DNA of 64,000 nt from UBA7672 sp030824255 (GCA_942493305.1 OW818686.1:744001-808000), one strand, 5' to 3'. Counted from the stretch's first letter, positions 43,614-52,086 are shown. A program made the numbers and translations. Notes: generated by a model from the letters alone, not told the origin.

Positions 43614-44027
43614 TCAGTCGTCGCGGATGGTCTTTTCCTTGCGCTCGTGGCGTTCCTGCGCCTCAAGGCAGAGGGTCGCGATCGGGCGGGCGTCGAGACG
43701 CTTGATGCCGATCGGCTCGCCGGTCTCTTCGCAGAAGCCGTACTCGCCCAGCTCGATCCGGCGAATGGCCGCGTCGATCTTGGAAATGAGCTTGCGCTCG
43801 CGATCGCGCGTGCGGAGTTCGAGCGCGCGGTCGGCCTCGGACGATGCGCGGTCAACGAGGTCCGGGATCGGCGCCACGTTTTCCTGCATCGTGTTGATCG
43901 TGTCGCGGTTGCCCTGAAGGATCTCGTCCTTCCAGGCCTGCAGCTTTTCCTTGAAGTATTTGAGCTGCTTCTTGCCCATGTAGGGCTCGTTCTCGGTCGG
44001 CTTGTAGGTGGCCGTCTTGGAACTCAT
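43614..44027 (-). CDS. dksA: RNA polymerase-binding transcription factor DksA
   Basis: This 137-residue protein has the DksA order. A helical coiled-coil (YFKEKLQAWKDEIL, LVDRASSEADRALELRTRDR) carries the acidic tip. LISKIDAAIRRIELGEYGFC then leads into the globular end, EETGEPIGIKRLDARPIATLC. It binds the RNA polymerase secondary channel and works with ppGpp. Only two of the four zinc-finger cysteines remain, the others being Thr and Ala. ATG 44027 gives the conserved start. It is monocistronic. Confidence 0.92.
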   Translation of the reverse strand: MSSKTATYKPTENEPYMGKKQLKYFKEKLQAWKDEILQGNRDTINTMQENVAPIPDLVDRASSEADRALELRTRDRERKLISKIDAAIRRIELGEYGFCEETGEPIGIKRLDARPIATLCLEAQERHERKEKTIRDD

Positions 44028-44242
44028 GTCGCCAACTCCCTGGCAGGTCCGCATAGGACCGCCCCTTAGATGGGCGGGCTGTATAACCGACCCGCCCCGG
44101 CCCGTAAACGCCCCCACGCACGCGTCGGGCGATTGTATTTATTACATATTTCTGACTGCGCCCAATCTTTGGGCAGTTCCTGTGAGCATTCGCTCACGCA
44201 ATATGCGATTGCCGCGCCGCAGCATTACCCGGCCGGGGATTC

Positions 44243-44671
44243 TCAGGCCGGCTCGTTCGCCCGTTCCAGTTTGGCGGCCTCAACAGCCACGCGGACCTCG
44301 GCCCAGTTGAGCGTGTCGTCGAGGCCCAGGTCGCCGGAGGCGTCGCGCTGTTCGGCAAGCGCGCCCTGCAGCAGGGACAGGTGGCGCCTTGTCGGGCCCT
44401 CCCCCAGCATGGCGAGCTGCAGGCGATCGAGGGCGTCGAGCAGGCGGCGACCCTTGCGCAGCGCCTTCGCGCGGGCCTCTGGCCCGCCAATCCCCTGCAG
44501 CGCCAGAAGGGCCGAGATACTCGAAACGCCTGCGGCTCCGGAGACGGCGGAGGCGGCGGCGCGCGGTGTTGCGCTGCCGATATTCAGCAGGTCGCCGAAG
44601 CCTTCGGCCGCAGTTTTCGCCCCGCCGCTCGTGGCGGCGGCAGACGTGGATGAGGTGGAACTGACCTTCAT
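44243..44671 (-). CDS. fliX: flagellar assembly regulator FliX
   Basis: This 142-residue protein has the FliX pattern, with an Ala/Ser-rich N-terminus (KVSSTSSTSAAATSGGAK). SISALLALQGIGGPEARAK and ALRKGRRLLDALDRLQLAM follow, then SLLQGALAEQRDASGDLGL. In Caulobacter, FliX couples basal-body assembly to activity of the sigma54 activator FlbD. The gene is divergent from flgI as in Caulobacter, and the shared intergenic region contains regulatory sites listed separately. Confidence 0.9.
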   Translation of the reverse strand: MKVSSTSSTSAAATSGGAKTAAEGFGDLLNIGSATPRAAASAVSGAAGVSSISALLALQGIGGPEARAKALRKGRRLLDALDRLQLAMLGEGPTRRHLSLLQGALAEQRDASGDLGLDDTLNWAEVRVAVEAAKLERANEPA

Positions 44672-44687
44672 CAGACGGATCTCCTGA

Positions 44688-44695
44688 CCCGGCAG
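44688..44695. promoter_or_regulatory. CCCGGCAG motif between fliX and flgI
   Basis: This single CCCGGCAG lies 17 bases upstream of the fliX start. It matches the CCCGGCA cores seen in the fliL/flgF region and at the flagellin gene. A site for FlbD is possible, but it is only eight bases long. Confidence 0.3.
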
Positions 44696-44710
44696 ATTTG
44701 TCCCTGTTGG

Positions 44711-44725
44711 TTAACGGCGGATTAA
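44711..44725. promoter_or_regulatory. CtrA-type binding site TTAA-N7-TTAA
   Basis: TTAA at 44711-44714 and TTAA at 44722-44725, separated by exactly seven bases, match the Caulobacter CtrA consensus. It lies 40-54 bases upstream of the fliX start. CtrA activates class II flagellar genes, and fliX is one of them in Caulobacter. This assignment rests on the motif and on synteny. Confidence 0.6.
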
Positions 44726-44756
44726 GCAAAGTTTCCGCCGCAGAAACTGTGCTTAA
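44722..44756. promoter_or_regulatory. long inverted repeat in fliX/flgI intergenic region
   Basis: TTAAGCAAAGTTTC at 44722-44735 is the inverse of GAAACTGTGCTTAA at 44743-44756, with a seven-base spacer and one mismatch in 14 positions. It overlaps the right half of the CtrA site. It is too long and too AT-rich in its arms for an ordinary terminator, and it could be an operator for a dimeric regulator. Confidence 0.6.
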
Positions 44757-44771
44757 GGCTTTGTTGCCAAT

Positions 44772-44788
44772 TGGGGGCGAAGGTTGCG
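44772..44788 (+). promoter_or_regulatory. candidate sigma54 promoter of flgI
   Basis: TGGGGGCGAAGGTTGCG has GG (44774-44775) and GC (44786-44787) spaced by ten bases and a good -12 TTGC, but a poor -24. It would start transcription about 50 bases before the flgI ATG. Weak but positionally sensible. Confidence 0.35.
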
Positions 44789-44847
44789 GGGAAGAACGCT
44801 GCGGCCAGAACGGTCGGATATTTCCGTCACCCGTATCCTGGATCCCC

Positions 44848-45951
44848 ATGCGCGCGCTCGTATCCGCCCTCGCCTGCCTGCTGTGCACCCTGTCGCTGAC
44901 CGCATCGGCCGGCACGCGCCTCAAGGACATCATCGATGTCGAAGGCGTCCGCGACAACCAGCTGATCGGCTATGGCATCGTCTTCGGCCTCAATGGCACG
45001 GGGGACAGCCTGCGCAACTGCGCCATGCTGCGCCAGAGTCTAGAATCCATGATGGAGCGGCTGGGCGTCAACACGCGCAACGCCAACCTCAACACCAAGA
45101 ACGCCGCCGCCGTGATGGTGACGGCCAACCTGCCGCCCTTCGCCACCAACGGCACGCGTATCGATGTGACCGTTTCCGCCGTGTGCGATGCGGCAAGCCT
45201 TGAGGGCGGCACGCTGCTGGCGACGCCGCTGATGGGCGCCGATGGGCAGGCCTATGCCTCGGCGCAGGGCTCTGTTGCGGTCGGCGCGTTCACCGCCAGC
45301 GGCAATTCGGGCACGTCCCTGACCCGCAACATTCCCACCAATGGCCGCGTACCGAACGGCGCGACGATTGAGCGCGAGCTGCGCTTCGACATTGCTGCGC
45401 AGTCGGAACTGCGGCTTTCGCTGCGCAATCCGGACTTCACCACGGCGACGCGCATTGCCGGCGCAATCAACAGCTTCGTCGGCGGCGAGGCGGCCTTCGC
45501 CTCGGACCCCGCCACCGTTCGTATTCGCCGTCCGGACGCCTTCCGCGACATGTCGAGCTTCATCGCGCAGATCGAAGGTCTCGAGATCGAGCCTGAACAG
45601 CGCGCCCGCGTGATCATCAACGAGACCACGGGCGTCATCGTGATGGGCGAGAATGTGCGCGTCTCCACGGTGGCGATCGCGCAGGGCAACCTGACAATCC
45701 AGGTGCAGGAGACGCCGGGCGTCGCAATGCCGAACTCATTCACGAACGCGCAGCCCGTCGTGGTGCCGCAGTCCGACATCGCGGTGCAGGAAGATGCGGC
45801 GCGCCTGGCCATCCTGGGCGGCAATGGCGTGCCCCTGCGCGAGCTGGTCACCGGTCTCAACTCGCTGGGCGTTTCCCCGCGTGACCTGATCGTGATCCTG
45901 CAGGCCCTGAAGGCGTCGGGGGCGCTGCAGGCCGACATTGAAGTGATGTGA
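44848..45951 (+). CDS. flgI: flagellar P-ring protein FlgI
   Basis: This 367-residue protein has a signal peptide (MRALVSALACLLCTLSLTASA). FlgI blocks follow: RLKDIIDVEGVRDNQLIGYG, FGLNGTGDSL, NAAAVMVTANLPPFA, RVIINETTGVIVMG and LNSLGVSPRDLIVILQALK. It forms the periplasmic P ring with help from FlgA. The frame is open 50 codons upstream, but ATG 44848 gives the signal peptide. It heads the flgI-cheL-flbY operon. Confidence 0.96.
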   Translation: MRALVSALACLLCTLSLTASAGTRLKDIIDVEGVRDNQLIGYGIVFGLNGTGDSLRNCAMLRQSLESMMERLGVNTRNANLNTKNAAAVMVTANLPPFATNGTRIDVTVSAVCDAASLEGGTLLATPLMGADGQAYASAQGSVAVGAFTASGNSGTSLTRNIPTNGRVPNGATIERELRFDIAAQSELRLSLRNPDFTTATRIAGAINSFVGGEAAFASDPATVRIRRPDAFRDMSSFIAQIEGLEIEPEQRARVIINETTGVIVMGENVRVSTVAIAQGNLTIQVQETPGVAMPNSFTNAQPVVVPQSDIAVQEDAARLAILGGNGVPLRELVTGLNSLGVSPRDLIVILQALKASGALQADIEVM

Positions 45952-45965
45952 CGGGAGGTCATGTA

Positions 45966-46283
45966 GTGGCGGACCTGGGTTTCCCGACCGCGCCTGTCGA
46001 TGTGATGGCGCAGAAAAAAGCGACCCCGAACGTCGCCGACGTGAAGACGCGCGAACAGGCTGAAGCGGTCGCCCGGCAATTCGAGCGCATGTTCATCTCC
46101 GAGATGCTGGCCCCGATGTTCCAGGGACTGGAGACGGACGGTCCGTTTGGCGGCGGCAATGCCGAGGCGACGTTCCGCCCGATGCTGCTGGACCAGTATG
46201 CGGACGCGATCTCGCGGGGCGGCGGCATCGGCATCGCCGACACCGTGCTCAAGGAAATCCTGAAGATGCAGGGACTGGAATGA
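45966..46283 (+). CDS. cheL: rod-binding protein (CheL/FlgJ N-terminal domain)
   Basis: This protein of about 105 residues resembles the N-terminal rod-binding domain of FlgJ: AEAVARQFERMFISEMLAPM, FGGGNAEATFRPMLLDQYADAI and GIGIADTVLKEIL. There is no muramidase domain. In Caulobacter the single-domain form CheL follows flgI. GTG 45966 has GGGAGG seven bases upstream; a GTG at 45948 that overlaps flgI is less likely. Its stop overlaps the flbY ATG. Confidence 0.85.
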   Translation: MADLGFPTAPVDVMAQKKATPNVADVKTREQAEAVARQFERMFISEMLAPMFQGLETDGPFGGGNAEATFRPMLLDQYADAISRGGGIGIADTVLKEILKMQGLE

Positions 46284-46720
46284 CAAGCCACGTCGAAGAA
46301 CGCGCCGAGCAGCTGGAGGCCATGACGCGCCGCCTGATCGGCATGGTGGCGGCCGAAGCGGAGGCCGTGCGGGCCCATCGCCTGTCGGCGGCCAATGCGG
46401 ACTGGGATGAGAAGGAGCGCCTGGTGCACGCCTGGCGCATCGAAGTCTCGCATATCAAGGCAGACCCCACGCTGCTCGCGGGCCTTTCGCCTGCCAGCAA
46501 GGACCGCCTGCGCGAGTCATCGCGCGAACTCGAACGGGTGCTGAGCGCCCATGCCAGCGCACTGGCCGCGTCGAAGGACGTAACGGAAGGACTCGTGAGG
46601 AGCATTGCGAGCGAACTGGCCGCGGTGCGAAGCGCGCCTGCGGGCTATGGTCGCACGGGCGGAATCAATGCGGGTCCGAATCGACAGGCCTCCGGCCTCG
46701 CCGTGAACGCTAAAGCCTAG
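46280..46720 (+). CDS. flbY: flagellar protein FlbY
   Basis: This 146-residue helical cytoplasmic protein has the FlbY/FlgN-like pattern: ERAEQLEAMTRRLIGMVAAEA, NADWDEKERLVHAWRIEVSHI and SSRELERVLSAHASALAA. In Caulobacter flbY follows flgI and cheL. FlgN-type chaperones bind hook-associated proteins; whether FlbY acts as one is not established. The start overlaps the cheL stop (ATGA). Confidence 0.8.
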   Translation: MTSHVEERAEQLEAMTRRLIGMVAAEAEAVRAHRLSAANADWDEKERLVHAWRIEVSHIKADPTLLAGLSPASKDRLRESSRELERVLSAHASALAASKDVTEGLVRSIASELAAVRSAPAGYGRTGGINAGPNRQASGLAVNAKA

Positions 46721-46930
46721 ATCAGGCTGGCGTCAGCCTTCTATCTGGGAGCTATGCGCACTGAATTGCATGCACGTATTACATGCGTTTCATGCGAATA
46801 TTCTGCTTCAGGCGTCTTGCCCCCTTGATCTGTGGGGCGTACCGAAAAATTGTGCAGGACTGGGGTGCGTAAGTGGAGTCAGACAGCCGGATGGCTGAAT
46901 GGGTCCGCGTAGATTACGGAAGCCGGCTCG

Positions 46931-48202
46931 ATGAATCGCCGTCGCAAGCGCCGACTCCCATTCGCGGCTTATGCCGCGCTCATCTTCAATGGCGCGCTCT
47001 GTGCGACGCCTTTTCTCGCTGCACACCTGATTTCCTCTGCCTATGGCGGCCAGCGTCCGGCCTTCACAACGACGCCCGAAGCCGTGCTCGCAACACGCCA
47101 GGCGATGGACGAGCGCTTCGAGCAGCTTGCCGCCAGCGAAGAAGCACAGCCACGCGATGTCTGGTCGGGCCTTGTCCGCAAGTCGCTTGAAGAGCGCGAG
47201 ATGCCGCGCGTGCGTGGCCTGCTGCTCGGCGCGCCGGCGATGCTGAACGGATCTGATGGCGAGGCTCTTCGCGCCCGCATCGCGGTGGCGGACCGCACGG
47301 GCGACGAGGCCATGCTGCAGGCCGCCCTCGCCTACCTGCCGGACGACGTTCAGGACGAATATGAACGCCGCACCCAGTCGCTCGCCTCGCTCTTCACCGC
47401 CTCCGCCCCCCCCTCCGCCCTGGAAACAACAACCGCAGTCGCAACCTCGGCCCCGGCGTCGAGCGTTTCGATGACTGATGAAGAACCCCGGATCGCGATC
47501 AACCGTCTTGGCGACCTGCGCCAGCACACAATGACCGCGGTTGGCTGGGCCAATGACGACAACACGGACGTGCCGGCCTTCCTGCTGTCGGGCATTGGCC
47601 TGATCCTCGCTGACGCGGAAGCCCGCGAAGGCGCTTCGGTCGCGATGTCGACGCTCCGCACCCGGACCCAGGCGCCTGTGCCGTTCAAGAACTACCTGAC
47701 CCGCCGGATCGAGGACATTGTTCCGGTCGGCGAAGTGCAGCGCCTGCTGACGGCCGAACTGGGCGCAGAGCTCAGCTATTCGCCGGAAGCCCAGGCTGTG
47801 GTCGATCGTGTATTCCGCACGGCGATCGATCGCGAAAAGCTTGAAGGCCTGCTGGCGGACTTCCGCATCCTGCGCGAGATCGCCCACGACACGTCGGTTG
47901 AATCGGCTATCTCCATCGTAAGCCGCGTGCGCGACGGCGTGGACCTGCGGGCCGCTGGCCTCGTGGCGGCTGCGGGCGGCGACCGCGCGGTGGCGCTGGA
48001 GCATTTCGACGGCGACCGATTGCTCGAGACGGCGCGCACGGTGATCCCGTGGACGAACGCGCTGAAAATCCAGGTGGCGGGCATAGCCGCCTGCCTCCTG
48101 CTGCTGGCCTTCGTGGCGCTGACGACGTTCTGGAAATCCTTCCGCCGCAACCGCCCCGTCAAGAAGAGCGCGGTCTACCTGATGGAAGAGCATCCGGCCT
48201 GA
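46931..48202 (+). CDS. unrecognised two-TM protein beside the flagellar operon
   Basis: This 423-residue protein has a basic N-terminus (MNRRRKRRLPF) and a first span (AAYAALIFNGALCATPFLAAHLI). A long helical, Ala- and Arg-rich region with a Pro/Ser/Thr linker (about residues 150-178) follows. The second span (ALKIQVAGIAACLLLLAFVAL) is near the C-terminus, with a basic tail. The topology puts about 350 residues on one side of the membrane, probably the periplasm. I do not recognise the family. It follows flbY by 210 bases in the same direction. Its own promoter may lie in that gap, which shows no clear consensus. Confidence 0.6.
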   Translation: MNRRRKRRLPFAAYAALIFNGALCATPFLAAHLISSAYGGQRPAFTTTPEAVLATRQAMDERFEQLAASEEAQPRDVWSGLVRKSLEEREMPRVRGLLLGAPAMLNGSDGEALRARIAVADRTGDEAMLQAALAYLPDDVQDEYERRTQSLASLFTASAPPSALETTTAVATSAPASSVSMTDEEPRIAINRLGDLRQHTMTAVGWANDDNTDVPAFLLSGIGLILADAEAREGASVAMSTLRTRTQAPVPFKNYLTRRIEDIVPVGEVQRLLTAELGAELSYSPEAQAVVDRVFRTAIDREKLEGLLADFRILREIAHDTSVESAISIVSRVRDGVDLRAAGLVAAAGGDRAVALEHFDGDRLLETARTVIPWTNALKIQVAGIAACLLLLAFVALTTFWKSFRRNRPVKKSAVYLMEEHPA

Positions 48203-48312
48203 GATCGGCTTGATCCAGCGACGCATTTGTCGTCAGCAGTTTCCGAGAACTTGCGGCGGATTGACCGTCCTGCGATGATGGCTGCTTGTAAGCGGCTGAA
48301 AAGGGGGGGCGC

Positions 48313-49107
48313 TTGTTCGATACTCAAAACAAGGCCGCATTTCGTCAGCGCGGCGGCCAGTCCGGAGATTGGATCGAAGTCATTATCTGCGATCTGTATA
48401 CCCGTCTTTCCGCACAGTGGATTGATGCGGTTGTCGTGGATGGGGGCGCGCATGTCGGCAGGCATACCTTTCCGATGGCGGCATTACCGAATATTCGCCA
48501 AGTGGTTGCCGTCGAAGCAAATGCGAAAACTATTGGCCGGTTGAGAAAACGGATCGATCAGTCGCCAGACGCTTCAAAAATTCGCACGGTGCTTGGCGCG
48601 CTACAGGATGACCCCGCGAGATCCGAAGTAAACTTTATTCACTCATCGTCGCACCCGGGACGCAGCGGTATAAACCCTGTGCTGCTGAAGAATCCAAACA
48701 CCATGTTTGAAGTACCCATCGGTGTGCCCGCCACGACAATCGACCTGCTGATGCGTGACGTTCCTGAAGGGTGCCGCTTCATAAAACTTGATCTGGAGGG
48801 CGGCGAATTCGGCGCGTTGAAAGGGGCCGCGGCATCGCTAAAAAAGCACAGGCCGGTCCTGTTCTTCGAAAACGGCCAGTATGCGCCAGAGCAGAACGGT
48901 TATACCGTTGATGAATTCGTTGGCTACATGCAGAGCGTGGGCTATGACGCGCGCACGGTTTTCTGTGACCCACTGACGCCCGCCAATGCAGCGGACTTCT
49001 GGTACGCATGGGCATCGCCCGTGGAGATGCGGGATACGCTTGTCGCCTTAGTTGCTTCGCTGGTGGAGAAACGGCTAACGGAACATCAGGAAATCCCGAC
49101 CATCTGA
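48313..49107 (+). CDS. FkbM family methyltransferase
   Basis: This protein of about 264 residues has SAM-binding motif I as VVVDGGAHVGRHTFPMA, motif II as VVAVEANAKTIGRLRKRI and a FkbM-type FIKLDLEGGEFGALKGA. FkbM enzymes O-methylate small molecules or glycans. The start is TTG at 48313 after a GGGGGGG tract; no better codon is in frame. GC content looks lower than in its neighbours, and the codon use (aaa, gaa, ttt) is different. Convergent marC begins one base beyond its stop. A glycan or flagellin-glycan role is only suggested by position. Confidence 0.8.
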   Translation: MFDTQNKAAFRQRGGQSGDWIEVIICDLYTRLSAQWIDAVVVDGGAHVGRHTFPMAALPNIRQVVAVEANAKTIGRLRKRIDQSPDASKIRTVLGALQDDPARSEVNFIHSSSHPGRSGINPVLLKNPNTMFEVPIGVPATTIDLLMRDVPEGCRFIKLDLEGGEFGALKGAAASLKKHRPVLFFENGQYAPEQNGYTVDEFVGYMQSVGYDARTVFCDPLTPANAADFWYAWASPVEMRDTLVALVASLVEKRLTEHQEIPTI

Positions 49108-49773
49108 TCAGCCCGCGATCTGCAGGCCGAAGGCGCCGATGATGCCGACGATCATCATCTGGACAGCCAGGGCGCAGAGGATCACGCCGAAAATCCGGGT
49201 GATGGCGCCAGCGATCTGGTCGCCCATCACCTTCAGCAGAGGACCGGCGGCCAGGAAGATGAGGCAAGCCAGGACGAGGTTGGCGGCAATGGCGAACGAG
49301 ACGATGCCGATGCCGACGGGATCGCCCCCAGCGTTCTGCATGAACAGCATGGCGGTCGCGATCGAGCCAGGGCCGGCGATCATCGGGATGGCCAGCGGGA
49401 AGACAGATACGTCGTCGAGGCGGCCGGACGCTTCCTCGTCCGCCAGCACCTGGTCGGCGCGGCTCTTCTGACGGGCCTGCCGCTTCTCGAACACCATTTC
49501 CAGCGCGATCAGGAAGAGGAGCACGCCGCCCGCGACACGGAAGGCATCGAGCGAGATGCCAAGATGGTGCAGCAACTGTGCGCCCGCGAAGGCGAAGAAG
49601 AAAAGGATCAGACCAGCGACGAAAACAGCCTTGATCGCCATCTTGCGCGCATAGGCCGAACCGCCCGGCGCCGTGAGCGACGCGAAGATCGGGGCAACAC
49701 CGGGCGCGTCGATGAGAACGAAGAAGGTGACGAAGGCCGCCACCAACTGTTCGAACTGGATATCCGTGAACAT
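49108..49773 (-). CDS. MarC family membrane protein
   Basis: This 221-residue protein has about six membrane spans. It opens with a MarC-type start (MFTDIQFEQLVAAFVTFFVLID), followed by APGVAPIFASLTAPG. A later block is LAIPMIAGPGSIATAMLFM, and the last span is IFGVILCALAVQMMIVGI. The family is widespread and functionally unclear. ATG 49773 is the true start; upstream in-frame sequence is in the flagellin remnant. It lies eight bases downstream of the frameshifted flagellin gene. Confidence 0.88.
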   Translation of the reverse strand: MFTDIQFEQLVAAFVTFFVLIDAPGVAPIFASLTAPGGSAYARKMAIKAVFVAGLILFFFAFAGAQLLHHLGISLDAFRVAGGVLLFLIALEMVFEKRQARQKSRADQVLADEEASGRLDDVSVFPLAIPMIAGPGSIATAMLFMQNAGGDPVGIGIVSFAIAANLVLACLIFLAAGPLLKVMGDQIAGAITRIFGVILCALAVQMMIVGIIGAFGLQIAG

Positions 49774-49780
49774 GCTGGCG

Positions 49781-50621
49781 TCAGCTCGGCCTGAACAGTG
49801 ACAGCAAGGTCTGCGGCGCGGCGTTGGCGATGCTGATCGCGGAGGCCGACAGTTCCTGCTTGACCTGCAGCGCCTGGATGAGGGCGCTCTCGGCGGCGAG
49901 ATCCGTGTCGACCATGCGCCCGACCCCGGCCGCCAGCGCATCGGCGAGCCGCGAGACGAAACCCTTCTGCGCCTCGATCCGCTTGTGCTCGGCGCCCATG
50001 GAGATCAGCTGGTCGCCAAGATTGGCGATCGACTGGTCGATCAGCTTGTGAGTGTCGGCGGCGGACTGCGTGTTGTTTGAGCGCAGTGGTGGACGGCATG
50101 GCGACGATGACGCCGCCACCAGGCAGGAGGTTGCGGCCCTGGAGCGTAAGGGTCTGGCTGGCCTCTGCGTCGGCGATGAAGGAAACGCCGCCGGGCTTCG
50201 AGCCATCGAGGACGTTGTCATTGTCGAAGGAAGCATTGCGGATGAAGGTCTGCAGCGTCTGCATCTGGTCCTGATACTGCTGCTGCAGGGAGACGCGCTG
50301 GTCGTCGGTCAGGCCGGCTGACATGGCCTGGGCGGCGGTCGACTTCATCGCGGAGAGCTGTTTCATCGCCTGCTCGGCGCCGGCGATGGCTGTGTCCGAA
50401 ATCGATTCGGCGCGGCTGAGACTGAGCGTCACGGCGTTGAGGGCGCCGCCCTGCCCGCGCATGATCTCGGCCGCCTGGAAGGAGGACGCGTCGTCGCGCG
50501 CACGGGCGACCCGCAGGCCTGAGGCAAGCCTGCCGTCTGCGCCCGACAATTCCTTGCCGGACGTCTGCAGCTGTCGCAACGCCCCAAGGACGCCGGAAGC
50601 ATTGTTGATTCTGTCGACCAT
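49781..50621 (-). pseudogene. flagellin gene interrupted by a frameshift
   Basis: The N-terminal half is in one frame (MVDRINNASGVLGALRQLQT, then ARDDASSFQAAEIMRGQGG). The C-terminal half is in another (LGDQLISMGAEHKRIEAQ, and ALQVKQELSASAISIANAA ending LLSLFRPS). The join is near 50085, at the codons for STTAL, where one extra base shifts the frame from S-N-N-T-Q. The 841-base span is 280 codons plus one base, so a single-base insertion explains it. The intact product would be about 279 residues, like a short Caulobacter flagellin and unlike the two 400-residue ones here. It may be a real pseudogene, a phase-variable gene or a sequencing error. No homopolymer is at the break. Confidence 0.8.
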
Positions 50622-50725
50622 TTTGGCCGTCTCCGCGGACGAATCGTGGTGAACGAATCGTCAATTCGACGGTGACGGTGCGTTAGCAATCGTTAACGGG
50701 AAGTTTCCAGACCAGCATTATGGGC

Positions 50726-50765
50726 AAAGGCCGCCCCCGCCGGAGAGGCGGACGGCCTTTTTCGT
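50726..50765. terminator. terminator hairpin downstream of flagellin gene
   Basis: AAAGGCCG at 50726-50733 pairs with CGGCCTTT at 50753-50760, and CCGCC/GGCGG extends the stem inside. It lies 30 bases beyond the stop of the 50795 flagellin gene. The flanks give five Ts on the plus strand and three on the minus strand, so it may work in either direction. Confidence 0.7.
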
Positions 50766-50794
50766 TGTTTCAGCCTGCGTCCTCCTGGAGCCGA

Positions 50795-52024
50795 TCAGCT
50801 CCGGAAGAGCGACATGATCACCTGTGGGGCCTGGTTGGCGATCGACAGGGCCTGGGCGCCCAGCTGCTGCTTGATCTGCAGCGACTGCAGCCTGGCCGAT
50901 TCCTTGGCGAGGTCTGCGTCGACCAGGTTGCCGATGCCGTTCTCGATCTCGTCCGACAGCTTGGCGAGGAAGTCCTGCTGCGCATCGAGCGCCGTCGCCT
51001 GGGAGCCCAGCGACGCCAACGAAATGTTGTGGTCGGTGATGGCTTGTTCGAGGGCGTTGGCGGCGGTGGTGGCGGCGGCGGCGGAGGTGGCGATATCGAC
51101 GGTGGCGAAGGTCGAGAACATCGACGAGGCCATCGTCATGTCGAGACCGCGCACGACCATCGTGTTCTCGCCGGCGCTGGAGACGACGTCGGTGGCGACG
51201 GCGCCGCCGATGTTGGCGGTTTCGACGGCGGTGGCCGAGGAGATCACCAGATCGTCGAACGAGGTGTCGTTGATCAGGTAGGTGAACTGGCCGGTTTCGT
51301 CGTCATACGAGGCGGAGAGCTTGCCGCCCGATTGGGAGTTCACGGCCTCGACGTACTCGTCGATCGTCATGCCGGCGGTCAGTTCGACGCCGACAGTGAT
51401 GGTGCTCTGGTTGGCCAGCGTGGTGTCCGACAGCGCGAATTCGATGACGTTTCCGTCCGCGAGGTCGCCAGCCGTGCCGCCGACGTCGATGATCAGGGCA
51501 GAACCGGACAGCGGCGGGCGCAGCGGATCGACCGGCGTCTGAACGCCATTCGACGTCGCCGAGACGGAGCCGCCGAGATCCGAGATCAGTACGTTGAGGT
51601 TGAAGTTGCCCGCAGCGAGGTTAGCGCCGTTGAACTGGGCCGAGTTGGCGATCGTGTCGATCTGCTGGCGCAGGCTGGTGAAGTCGGCCTGCAGCGCGGA
51701 ACGCTGGTCGGCGGTCAGGTCGTCGGCCTGGGCGGCGACGGCTTTCGCCTTCAGCTTCTGCAGGATGTCGCCGATGGACTTGCCTGCCGAGAGCGCCACG
51801 TCGATCGTGGAGTTGGCGCGGTCGATGCCGTCCTTGACGGCGGCGACGGAGGAGACCCTGCTCCTCTGCCCTTCGGCGATCGCGTAGATCGCGCCATTGT
51901 CGCGGGCGCTCGAGATCTTGAGGCCGGTGCTGATCTTGTTCTGCACTCCCTCCAACTCGTTGTTGGTGAAGTTCAGGTTCTGGAGCGCGATCATGGCGCT
52001 GTAGTTCGTATTGACGCTCAGCAT
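50795..52024 (-). CDS. flagellin (large, 409 residues)
   Basis: This flagellin has the conserved N-terminal D0/D1 helices (LSVNTNYSAMIALQNLNF, then KISTGLKISSARDNGA) and C-terminal helices (AKESARLQSLQIKQQLGA, then ALSIANQAPQVIMSLFR). A central variable domain of about 150 residues separates them. It is longer than the roughly 275-residue Caulobacter flagellins. It has no Cys and no signal peptide, as expected for type III export. Its paralogue at 52342 is similar at both ends and divergent in the middle. A sigma54-type promoter and a CGGCA palindrome lie upstream. No glycosylation site can be read from sequence. Confidence 0.95.
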   Translation of the reverse strand: MLSVNTNYSAMIALQNLNFTNNELEGVQNKISTGLKISSARDNGAIYAIAEGQRSRVSSVAAVKDGIDRANSTIDVALSAGKSIGDILQKLKAKAVAAQADDLTADQRSALQADFTSLRQQIDTIANSAQFNGANLAAGNFNLNVLISDLGGSVSATSNGVQTPVDPLRPPLSGSALIIDVGGTAGDLADGNVIEFALSDTTLANQSTITVGVELTAGMTIDEYVEAVNSQSGGKLSASYDDETGQFTYLINDTSFDDLVISSATAVETANIGGAVATDVVSSAGENTMVVRGLDMTMASSMFSTFATVDIATSAAAATTAANALEQAITDHNISLASLGSQATALDAQQDFLAKLSDEIENGIGNLVDADLAKESARLQSLQIKQQLGAQALSIANQAPQVIMSLFRS

Positions 52025-52086
52025 GGCCGGAGCTCCTGCGCAGACTTAGTTCGCACCCATTACGGGCGAGGACACGAACAATGGTC

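Noticed and set aside
46808..48226. 472-codon minus-strand frame opposite the two-TM protein gene
   Set aside because: Arg/His/Gly-rich shadow of the plus-strand gene, which has two membrane spans and normal codon use.
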